Below, piece after piece: positions 25,708 through 33,972 of a DNA stretch of 46,379 bases. Within the stretch, counting starts at the first letter, position 1, and the number at the start of each line of letters is the position of its first letter. The notes under the pieces are model-generated. The model saw only the letters and a list, made by a program, of their open reading frames with translations. It had not been told where the DNA came from and made no database searches. The position numbers were made by a program, and so were the translations under genes. Source of the stretch: an uncultured Roseburia sp. (lineage in GTDB: Bacteria; Bacillota; Clostridia; Lachnospirales; Lachnospiraceae); assembly GCA_900539115.1 (NCBI GenBank), contig UQAQ01000022.1, positions 1 through 46,379 on the forward strand, given 5' to 3'.

Positions 25708-26010
25708 GTCATGCCGCGAGCGAGATTTCCTCGTTTGGCATGACTTTTTCTTTGGCGGCGGTCATGCCACGACCTGCTTTTCCTGGTTTGGCATGACTCT
25801 TTCTTTGGCGGCGGTCATGCCACAGCCTGCTTTTCCACAGTTTGGCATGACTTTTTCTTTGGCGGCGGTCATGCCACGACCTGCTTTTCCTGGTTTGGCA
25901 TGACTCTTTCTTTGGCGGCGGTCATGCCACAGCCTGCTTTTCCTCGTTTGGCATGACTTTTTCTTTGGCGGCGGTCATGCCACGACCTGCTTTTCCTGAT
26001 TTGGCATGAC
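25708..26010. repeat. Tandem array of 53-bp hairpin units
   Basis: Six units starting at 25708, 25761, 25814, 25868, 25921 and 25974 (53, 53, 54, 53, 53 bp and a last partial unit). Each holds inverted arms GTCATGCCA and TGGCATGAC around about 18 nt, followed by a TTTCTTTGGCGGCG spacer. Units 2 and 4 are identical; units 3 and 5 share CAGCCTGC where 2, 4 and 6 have CGACCTGC. The array therefore grew by duplication of a 106-107-bp dimer. It lies between the EAL gene and rpoC. A frame through it is not taken as a gene. Confidence 0.85.
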
Positions 26011-26028
26011 CGCCCCCTCAAATCTACC

Positions 26029-26235
26029 AGTCACGGACATCTTCCCGCGCAGAACTATTTCTTTGAAGCCGAGAATGGCATTTTTCCGGAGAAGAAGTTG
26101 ACACAAAGTGCATAACTGTTTGAAGAGGTTTCGGAAAAGAGAAAAAACCCGGCTGCATTTCTGCAGCCGGGTTTTTTCATTTTATGAAACCTCAAGTTTT
26201 ATGCACTTTGTGTCGGTTTTAAGATGTCCGTGACT
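26029..26235. repeat. 207-bp nested palindrome at the rpoC end
   Basis: Outer arms of 15 nt AGTCACGGACATCTT (26029-26043) and complement (26221-26235). Next are 16-nt arms GACACAAAGTGCATAA (26100-26115) and complement (26199-26214), then GAGGTTTC (26125-26132)/GAAACCTC (26186-26193), then the terminator hairpin. The right outer arm overlaps the rpoC stop codon (26234-26236). The left loop 26044-26099 is unpaired. With the array just before it, this explains the gene-free stretch 25670-26233. Confidence 0.8.
26142..26177. terminator. Strong bidirectional terminator after rpoC
   Basis: AAAAAACCCGGCTGCA, four nt, TGCAGCCGGGTTTTTT: a GC-rich perfect stem with A and T runs on both sides. It can end rpoBC transcripts on the minus strand and read-through from the plus side. 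Confidence 0.85.
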
Positions 26236-29200
26236 ACTCTTCTACCGGATCAAATTCCTCATCGAAATCTTCTTCGGCGATATCGAGAGCTTCATCATCT
26301 TCATCCATCATAAGAAGTTCATCGTCTTCCACAATATCTGTATTCTTGTCGTCCTTTGTGGATTTCTTACCTTTGCCCTTCTTATCCTTATCCTTTTCCT
26401 CTTCTTTTTCCTCTGGCTCCTCTACCGGTTCCGGTGGCTCAAGACTGTCCACCAGATCACTGTGAAGACTGATATTACGGTATCGCTTCATACCTGTTCC
26501 GGCTGGAATCAATTTACCAAGGATAACATTTTCCTTCAAACCGATCAACGGATCGATCTTTCCTTTGATTGCAGCATCGGTAAGAACCTTTGTAGTCTCC
26601 TGGAAGGAAGCTGCAGAGAGGAAGGAATTTGTTGCAAGAGAAGCTTTTGTAATACCCAGAATGATCTGTTTGCCTTCCGGTACCTCTTTGCCCTCTGCGG
26701 CAAGTGTTTCTACTGTATCTTCATATTCGAGCGTATCAACCATCGTTCCCGGAAGGAAGTCAGAATCACCATTGTTCTCGATGCGGACTTTCTTCAGCAT
26801 CTGGCGGACAATGACCTCGATATGCTTGTCATTGATTTCTACACCCTGAAGACGATATACACGCTGTACTTCACGAAGCATGTAATCCTGTACGGCACGC
26901 ACGCCTTTGATCTTCAGGATATCGTGTGGGTTGACACTACCTTCTGTCAACTCGTCACCGGCCTCAAGCACCTGACCATCCATAACTTTGATACGGGATC
27001 CGTATGGGATCAAGTAAGCTTTTGTCTGACCATTTTCTTCATCGGTAATGATAACTTCACGTTTCTTCTTCGTATCACGAAGAGTAACTTTTCCTCCAAA
27101 TTCGGAAATGATAGCAAGACCTTTTGGCTTTCTTGCCTCAAAAAGCTCCTCGACACGAGGAAGACCCTGTGTGATATCGTCTCCGGCTACACCACCGGTA
27201 TGGAATGTACGCATGGTAAGCTGTGTACCGGGTTCACCGATTGACTGTGCAGCGATGATACCAACTGCCTCACCAACCTGTACCGGCTCACCGGTTGCCA
27301 TGTTCGATCCATAACATTTTGCGCAGATACCGATATGAGATTTACATGTCAAGATCGTACGAATCTTAACTTTTGCAGCATCTCCGGCATCAATGATCGC
27401 TTTTGTATTTACGATGCGGGCAGCACGTTTTGGTGTGATCATATGATTTGCCTTTACGATCAATTCGCCTTCATCGTCATACATATCGTCGCAGGCATAA
27501 CGGCCTGTAATACGTTCTTCCAAAGTCTCGATGACTTCTTTTCCATCCATGAATGCACTGATCCACATTCCCGGAATCTCGTCTTTTCCTTCACAACAAT
27601 CCGTCTCACGGATGATAAGATCCTGTGATACGTCTACCAGACGACGAGTCAGGTATCCGGAATCGGCTGTACGAAGCGCTGTATCGGAAAGTCCTTTACG
27701 CGCACCATGTGCGGAAATGAAGTACTCCAGTACGTCAAGTCCTTCACGGAAGTTCGATTTGATCGGCAGTTCGATCGTACGACCGGATGTATCCGCCATC
27801 AATCCACGCATTCCGGCGAGCTGTTTGATCTGTTTATCAGAACCACGGGCTCCGGAATCCGCCATCATAAAGATGTTGTTATATTTGTCAAGTCCGGTAA
27901 GAAGTGCCTCTGTAATCTCATCATCGGCCTCTTTCCAAGTCTCGATAACGGCTTTGTAACGCTCTTCCTCAGTCAAAAGACCACGACGGAAGTTTCTGGA
28001 AATATTTTCAATGGTGCTTTCTGCTTCTGCAAGAATCTCTTTCTTCGCTGCCGGCACTTCCATATCGGAAATAGATACCGTCATCGCTGCTTTCGTAGAA
28101 TATTTGTAACCGAGAGACTTGATCGCATCCAAAGTCTCTGCTGTCTTAGTAGCACCATGATTATTGATACATTTCTCAAGGATCTGTTTGAGCTGTTTCT
28201 TTCCTACATGGAAATCAATTTCCAATTTAAGGAAGTTCTCATCCTTACTTCTGTCTACGAATCCCAAATCCTGGCTGATGATCTCATTGAAAATGAAACG
28301 TCCCAGTGTGGACTCAATAATACGGGATTCCATCTCACCGTTTTTATTGATTCCCTGACATTTTACTTTAATCTTTGCATGCAGGGTAATCTCATGATTT
28401 TCGTAAGCAATGATTGCTTCGTTCATGTTCTTAAATGCTTTTCCTTCGCCTTTTGCACCCGGACGCTCCTGCGTCAGATAATAAATACCAAGGACCATAT
28501 CCTGTGAAGGTACGGCTACCGGACCACCATCGGATGGTTTCAAAAGGTTGTTTGGTGAAAGCAGAAGGAAACGGCACTCTGCCTGAGCCTCTACCGAAAG
28601 CGGAAGATGCACAGCCATCTGGTCACCATCAAAGTCTGCGTTAAACGCAGTACATACCAATGGATGAAGTTTGATTGCTTTACCTTCTACAAGTGTAGGC
28701 TCAAATGCCTGGATACCCAGACGGTGAAGTGTAGGAGCACGGTTCAACATAACCGGATGCTCTTTGATAACCTGCTCTAAGATATCCCATACAGCAGGCT
28801 CCAGCTTCTCTACCATTTTCTTCGCATTTTTAATGTTATGTGCGGTTCCGTTTGCTACGAGTTCTTTCATAACAAATGGCTTAAACAGCTCGATTGCCAT
28901 TTCTTTCGGAAGACCACACTGATAAATCTTAAGTTCCGGACCTACAACGATAACGGAACGGCCTGAATAGTCAACACGTTTTCCGAGCAGGTTCTGACGG
29001 AAACGTCCCTGTTTACCTTTCAGCATATCGGAAAGGGATTTCAGAGCACGGTTACCGGGACCGGTTACCGGACGGCCGCGGCGTCCATTGTCAATCAAAG
29101 CATCTACTGCTTCCTGAAGCATACGTTTTTCATTACGCACAATGATATCCGGTGCGCCGAGTTCCAAAAGTCTCTTCAGACGGTTGTTACGGTTGATGAT

Positions 29201-30001
29201 TCGGCGATACAGATCATTCATATCGGATGTCGCAAAACGACCACCGTCGAGCTGTACCATTGGACGAAGATCCGGTGGGATAACCGGGATCACTGTCAAA
29301 ATCATCCAGTCCGGATTATTGCCGGACTCACGGAATGCTTCGATTACTTCCAGTCTCTTGATGATACGCGCACGTTTCTGACCTGTAGAAGCCTTCAACT
29401 CTGCTTTGAGTTCTTTGGACTCTTTGTCCAAATCGATTCGCTGTAACAATTCCTGAATGGATTCAGCACCCATACCTACACGGAATGTATCACCAAAATC
29501 TTCTTTGGCTTTCTGATATTCTCTCTCAGAGAGAACCTGTTTTACCTGAATTTCTTTCGTATCGGACTCCAATACGATATATGCAGCAAAGTACAGAACC
29601 TTCTCCAATACCTTTGGAGAGATGTCAAGGATCAGTCCCATACGGCTCGGAATTCCCTTAAAATACCAAATATGGGAAACCGGCGCTGCCAGTTCAATGT
29701 GTCCCATACGCTCTCTACGTACGCTGGATTTCGTAACCTCAACGCCGCATCGATCGCAGACAACACCTTTATAACGAACTTTTTTATATTTTCCACAATG
29801 ACATTCCCAGTCTTTGCTTGGTCCAAAAATCTTTTCACAGAACAAACCGTCTTTTTCCGGTTTCAATGTTCTGTAGTTGATCGTTTCCGGCTTTTTTACC
29901 TCTCCACGGGACCACTCACGGATCTTGTCCGGAGATGCCAGTTTGATCTTAATTTTGTCATATGTTAATGTTTCCTGAATTACATCGCTTACCTGTGGCA
30001 T
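26234..30001 (-). CDS. rpoC: DNA-directed RNA polymerase subunit beta'
   Basis: A 1255-aa largest core subunit of RNA polymerase. The N-terminal zinc site has C67, C69, C82 and C85. The catalytic Mg2+ loop NADFDGDQMA is at 454-463 (D456, D458, D460). The second zinc region is in the C-terminal half (TCKSHIGICAKCYGSNMATG). The trigger loop and bridge helix regions are intact. The last 70 residues are a highly charged Glu/Asp/Lys tail, common in clostridial RpoC. It follows rpoB by 44 nt, with AAAGGAC before the ATG. No S12/S7/EF-G genes follow; instead there are a terminator and repeats. Confidence 0.98.
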   Translation of the reverse strand: MPQVSDVIQETLTYDKIKIKLASPDKIREWSRGEVKKPETINYRTLKPEKDGLFCEKIFGPSKDWECHCGKYKKVRYKGVVCDRCGVEVTKSSVRRERMGHIELAAPVSHIWYFKGIPSRMGLILDISPKVLEKVLYFAAYIVLESDTKEIQVKQVLSEREYQKAKEDFGDTFRVGMGAESIQELLQRIDLDKESKELKAELKASTGQKRARIIKRLEVIEAFRESGNNPDWMILTVIPVIPPDLRPMVQLDGGRFATSDMNDLYRRIINRNNRLKRLLELGAPDIIVRNEKRMLQEAVDALIDNGRRGRPVTGPGNRALKSLSDMLKGKQGRFRQNLLGKRVDYSGRSVIVVGPELKIYQCGLPKEMAIELFKPFVMKELVANGTAHNIKNAKKMVEKLEPAVWDILEQVIKEHPVMLNRAPTLHRLGIQAFEPTLVEGKAIKLHPLVCTAFNADFDGDQMAVHLPLSVEAQAECRFLLLSPNNLLKPSDGGPVAVPSQDMVLGIYYLTQERPGAKGEGKAFKNMNEAIIAYENHEITLHAKIKVKCQGINKNGEMESRIIESTLGRFIFNEIISQDLGFVDRSKDENFLKLEIDFHVGKKQLKQILEKCINNHGATKTAETLDAIKSLGYKYSTKAAMTVSISDMEVPAAKKEILAEAESTIENISRNFRRGLLTEEERYKAVIETWKEADDEITEALLTGLDKYNNIFMMADSGARGSDKQIKQLAGMRGLMADTSGRTIELPIKSNFREGLDVLEYFISAHGARKGLSDTALRTADSGYLTRRLVDVSQDLIIRETDCCEGKDEIPGMWISAFMDGKEVIETLEERITGRYACDDMYDDEGELIVKANHMITPKRAARIVNTKAIIDAGDAAKVKIRTILTCKSHIGICAKCYGSNMATGEPVQVGEAVGIIAAQSIGEPGTQLTMRTFHTGGVAGDDITQGLPRVEELFEARKPKGLAIISEFGGKVTLRDTKKKREVIITDEENGQTKAYLIPYGSRIKVMDGQVLEAGDELTEGSVNPHDILKIKGVRAVQDYMLREVQRVYRLQGVEINDKHIEVIVRQMLKKVRIENNGDSDFLPGTMVDTLEYEDTVETLAAEGKEVPEGKQIILGITKASLATNSFLSAASFQETTKVLTDAAIKGKIDPLIGLKENVILGKLIPAGTGMKRYRNISLHSDLVDSLEPPEPVEEPEEKEEEKDKDKKGKGKKSTKDDKNTDIVEDDELLMMDEDDEALDIAEEDFDEEFDPVEE

Positions 30002-30045
30002 TCTTATCGTCCTTTCTATAACATGATGTATTTACCTGCAATTAT

Positions 30046-33000
30046 TTATTCATCTTCGGAAATGCCAATGCTGCTGTCGTCGTCAATTTCTGACAATTCA
30101 GCCTCACGGAATCCGGCATCTTCAAAGGACTCTTCTTCGAGTTCGAATCGCTCGCCTTCCATCAATCCTGACATATCTTCCACATTCACTTCTTCCACAG
30201 ACTCCGTCATCTGGATCTCTTCGCCGTTTTCATCGAGAACCGCTACATCCAACGCAAGAGACTGCAGCTCTTTGAGCAATACCTTAAAGGACTCCGGTAT
30301 TCCCGGTTCAGAGATATTGTCTCCTTTGATGATTGCTTCGTATGTCTTCACACGACCGACCACATCATCGGATTTTACAGTAAGGATTTCCTGAAGTGTA
30401 TAAGCAGCACCATAAGCCTCGAGTGCCCATACTTCCATCTCTCCGAAACGCTGTCCACCGAACTGAGCTTTACCACCCAGAGGCTGCTGTGTTACAAGAG
30501 AGTAAGGACCGGTTGAACGAGCATGGATCTTATCGTCAACCAAATGGTGGAGTTTCAGGTAGTGCATGAATCCAATCGTTACTTCTCCATCAAAGAACTC
30601 ACCGGTACGTCCGTCACGAAGCTGAACTTTTCCATCTTCTTTGATCGGTACGCCTGCCCATTCTTTGCGGTATTCTTCATTTTCCAGAAGGTACTGCATC
30701 ACTTCCGGATCCAGAACATCTTTATATTTTGCTTCAAACTCATCCAATGGCGTATTGACATAATCATTGGCAAGTTTCAAAGTATCCATAATATCGACTT
30801 CGTTTGCGCCATCAAATACCGGTGTCGCTACATTGAAACCAAGGGCTTTTGCTGCCAGACTCAAGTGAATCTCGAGCACCTGTCCGATGTTCATACGGGA
30901 AGGCACGCCCAGAGGGTTCAATACGATATCAAGAGGACGTCCATTTGGAAGGAATGGCATGTCTTCTACCGGAAGTACACGGGAAACGACACCCTTGTTA
31001 CCATGACGACCAGCCATCTTATCTCCTACCTGGATCTTTCTCTTCTGTGCGATGTAAATACGCACGGTTTTATTCACTCCCGGAGAAAGTTCATCTCCGT
31101 TTTCTCTCGTAAATACTTTCGCATCTACGACAATACCAAATTCACCATGAGGAACACGCAGAGACGTATCTCTTACTTCACGTGCTTTTTCACCGAAGAT
31201 TGCGCGAAGAAGTCTTTCCTCGGCGGTCAGTTCGGTTTCTCCCTTTGGTGTTACTTTTCCGACAAGAATATCGCCGGCACGAACCTCTGCACCGATGCGG
31301 ATAATACCCTGCTCATTCAGATCTTTGAGCGCATCATCGCCGACACCCGGCACGTCGCGGGTAATCTCTTCCGGTCCGAGTTTGGTATCTCTGGCTTCGG
31401 TTTCGTATTCTGTAATATGAACGGAAGTATATACATCTTCCTGTACGAGTCTTTCACTAAGAAGAACGGCATCCTCGTAGTTGTAACCTTCCCATGTCAT
31501 AAATCCGATCAGAGGATTCTTACCAAGAGCGATCTCTCCGCCGGAAGTAGAAGGTCCGTCTGCGATAACCTGTCCTTTTTCGATCACATCACCTTTTGTC
31601 ACGATTGGACGCTGGTTCATACAAGTACCCTGGTTACTTCGTACAAACTTCGCAAGTTTGTATTCATCGCGGTTTCCATCTGCCTTTTTGATGATGATAC
31701 GGTTGGACTCGGAGCGTTCTACCACACCGCCTTCTTTCGCTACGACACAGTTACCCGAATCGACAGCGGCTTTCATTTCCATACCTGTACCAACTACCGG
31801 TGCTTCTGTAACCAAAAGCGGCACTGCCTGACGCTGCATGTTGGATCCCATCAGCGCACGGTTTGCATCGTCGTTTTCCAGGAATGGGATCATGGCTGTC
31901 GCTACCGAGAATACCATCTTCGGCGATACATCCATGAAATCAATTTTATTTCTTTCAAATTCGGAAGTTTCTTCACGGAAACGACCGGAAATGTTCTTAC
32001 GTATAAAGTGTCCGTCTTCATCCAATGCCTCATTCGCCTGAGCCACGTGATAACGGTCTTCTTCGTCTGCTGTCATGTAAACGACTTCATCCGTTACGAT
32101 TGGATTATCCGGGTCAGTCTTGTCTACTTTGCGGTATGGAGCTTCGACAAAACCATACTCATTGATGCGGGCATAGGATGCCAGCGAGTTGATCAGACCG
32201 ATGTTAGGACCTTCGGGCGTCTCGATCGGACACATTCTTCCATAATGAGAATAGTGAACGTCTCGGACTTCGAATCCGGCACGATCTCGGGAAAGACCAC
32301 CGGGACCAAGAGCAGAAAGACGTCTCTTATGTGTCAATTCGGACAATGGGTTATTCTGGTCCATAAACTGTGACAACTGGGAGCTTCCAAAGAACTCTTT
32401 GACTGCTGCCGTCACAGGTTTGATATTGATGAGCGACTGTGCAGAGATTGTCTCTACATCCTGTGTCGTCATACGTTCGCGAACCACACGTTCCATACGG
32501 GACAAACCGATACGGTACTGGTTCTGAAGCAATTCTCCGACAGCACGGATACGACGGTTGCCCAAATGGTCGATATCGTCATCATTTCCAATGCCATACT
32601 CGAGATGCATATTGTAGTTGATCGAAGCGAAAATATCTTCCTTCGTAATATGTTTCGGAATCAAATCCGGAATATGTTTCTTGATTGCTTCATAAATTTC
32701 TTCTTCAGAGGTGTACTCATCCAGGATTGCTTTCAGTGCCGGATAATAAACATCCTCTGTCACACCCAATTCTTTTTTATCTGCATTTGGTAAAAATGCG
32801 TTCAAATCAACCATCATATTGGAGAGAACTTTTGCAACATGCTCTTCCGTCTGTACAACGACGTAAGGGATTGCTCTGTTCTGGATTTCAGCTGCTTTTT
32901 CCTCTGTCAAAGGAACACCAGCCTCGGCAATAACTTCACCGCTTTCCATATCAATTGCATCTTCGGCCAAAGCAAAACCGGCGATACGATTGCGGAATGC

Positions 33001-33849
33001 AAGTTTCTTATTAAATTTATAACGTCCTACTTTTGCCAGATCGTATCTTCTTACATCAAAGAACATACTATTAATAAGGCTCTCAGCACTATCGACGGAA
33101 AGTGGTTCGCCCGGACGCAGTTTTTTGTACAATTCCAAAAGACCATCCTGATAATTCTCAGAAGCGTCTTTCGCAAAACTTGCAATAATTTTTGGTTCTT
33201 CACCGAACAGATCCAAGATCTCCTGGTTTGTTCCGACACCGAGCGCACGAATCAATACTGTGATCGGCACTTTACGGTTACGGTCTACACGTACGTAGAA
33301 AATGTCGTTGGAATCTGTCTCATACTCCAGCCATGCACCACGGTTTGGAATGACCGTAGCAGAATACAGTTCCTTACCAATCTTATCATGTGCAATGCCA
33401 TAATAGATTCCCGGAGAACGAACCAGCTGGCTTACGATAACACGCTCAGCACCATTGATAACAAAAGTACCGGTCGCCGTCATAAGAGGCAGGTCGCCCA
33501 TGAAAATATCATGCTCACTGATCTCTTCTGTCTCTTTATTATGAAGTCTTACCTTTACTTTCAAAGGTGCTGCATACGTTGCATCACGTTCTTTGCAAGC
33601 TTCAATTGAATATTTCACCTCATCTTTGCACAACTCAAATCCCACAAACTCAAGACTGAGATTTCCGTTGTAATCTGAAATCGGGGAAATATCACGAAAA
33701 ACTTCATTTAAACCTTCTTCCAAAAACCATTTGTATGAATCTGTCTGAACCGCAATCAGGTTAGGCATCTCCAAAACTTCTTTTTGCTTTGAGTAACTCA
33801 TTCTGACGCCTTTGCCCACTTTGACAGGACGTATTCTGTTTTTCTCCAT
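30046..33849 (-). CDS. rpoB: DNA-directed RNA polymerase subunit beta
   Basis: A 1267-aa second-largest core subunit of RNA polymerase. The rifampicin-binding region reads FGSSQLSQFMDQNNPLSELT then HKRRLSALGPGG, the wild-type sensitive form by family knowledge. Downstream RpoB hallmarks include ETPEGPNIGLI and KMAGRHGNKGVVS. The tail is acidic. ATG 33849 is chosen over GTG 33861, since the GTG lies inside the AAGGAG ribosome binding site region. No rplK-rplA-rplJ-rplL lies upstream; the gene before it is a secreted protease, and rpoB has its own strong promoter. Confidence 0.98.
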   Translation of the reverse strand: MEKNRIRPVKVGKGVRMSYSKQKEVLEMPNLIAVQTDSYKWFLEEGLNEVFRDISPISDYNGNLSLEFVGFELCKDEVKYSIEACKERDATYAAPLKVKVRLHNKETEEISEHDIFMGDLPLMTATGTFVINGAERVIVSQLVRSPGIYYGIAHDKIGKELYSATVIPNRGAWLEYETDSNDIFYVRVDRNRKVPITVLIRALGVGTNQEILDLFGEEPKIIASFAKDASENYQDGLLELYKKLRPGEPLSVDSAESLINSMFFDVRRYDLAKVGRYKFNKKLAFRNRIAGFALAEDAIDMESGEVIAEAGVPLTEEKAAEIQNRAIPYVVVQTEEHVAKVLSNMMVDLNAFLPNADKKELGVTEDVYYPALKAILDEYTSEEEIYEAIKKHIPDLIPKHITKEDIFASINYNMHLEYGIGNDDDIDHLGNRRIRAVGELLQNQYRIGLSRMERVVRERMTTQDVETISAQSLINIKPVTAAVKEFFGSSQLSQFMDQNNPLSELTHKRRLSALGPGGLSRDRAGFEVRDVHYSHYGRMCPIETPEGPNIGLINSLASYARINEYGFVEAPYRKVDKTDPDNPIVTDEVVYMTADEEDRYHVAQANEALDEDGHFIRKNISGRFREETSEFERNKIDFMDVSPKMVFSVATAMIPFLENDDANRALMGSNMQRQAVPLLVTEAPVVGTGMEMKAAVDSGNCVVAKEGGVVERSESNRIIIKKADGNRDEYKLAKFVRSNQGTCMNQRPIVTKGDVIEKGQVIADGPSTSGGEIALGKNPLIGFMTWEGYNYEDAVLLSERLVQEDVYTSVHITEYETEARDTKLGPEEITRDVPGVGDDALKDLNEQGIIRIGAEVRAGDILVGKVTPKGETELTAEERLLRAIFGEKAREVRDTSLRVPHGEFGIVVDAKVFTRENGDELSPGVNKTVRIYIAQKRKIQVGDKMAGRHGNKGVVSRVLPVEDMPFLPNGRPLDIVLNPLGVPSRMNIGQVLEIHLSLAAKALGFNVATPVFDGANEVDIMDTLKLANDYVNTPLDEFEAKYKDVLDPEVMQYLLENEEYRKEWAGVPIKEDGKVQLRDGRTGEFFDGEVTIGFMHYLKLHHLVDDKIHARSTGPYSLVTQQPLGGKAQFGGQRFGEMEVWALEAYGAAYTLQEILTVKSDDVVGRVKTYEAIIKGDNISEPGIPESFKVLLKELQSLALDVAVLDENGEEIQMTESVEEVNVEDMSGLMEGERFELEEESFEDAGFREAELSEIDDDSSIGISEDE

Positions 33850-33921
33850 TGATGATTTCACTCCTTGTTTTTTTTACAAAACTGTGTTATAATGAATCAG
33901 TAAAGGGTCACTGAACCTAAT

Positions 33922-33972
33922 TTACCACAGTACTGTATATTCCATCTTACCACAGTTGTAGAGTGGTGTCAA
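33922..33972 (-). promoter_or_regulatory. rpoBC promoter with direct repeats
   Basis: On the minus strand, TTGACA (complement of 33967-33972), 17 nt, then TAAGAT (complement of 33944-33949). The -35 overlaps the stop codon of the upstream protease gene. TTACCACAG occurs twice in direct orientation (33922-33930 and 33947-33955), the second overlapping the -10, with palindrome ACAGTACTGT (33927-33936) downstream of the start point. Confidence 0.75.

Noticed and set aside
25700..25903. Short open frame through the 53-bp array
   Set aside because: Its repeating peptide follows from the DNA repeat, with no ribosome binding site; 53 bp is not a multiple of three, so the frame is not kept between units.
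25708..26010. CRISPR array
   Set aside because: Units are contiguous near-identical 53-mers without unique spacers, and no cas genes are near.
26044..26099. Small gene in the unpaired left loop of the palindrome
   Set aside because: No start signal or open frame of useful length.
30523..32373. Long plus-strand open frame of 616 codons opposite rpoB
   Set aside because: It is the mirror of highly conserved rpoB codons, has no ribosome binding site and a cysteine- and phenylalanine-rich composition typical of shadow frames.
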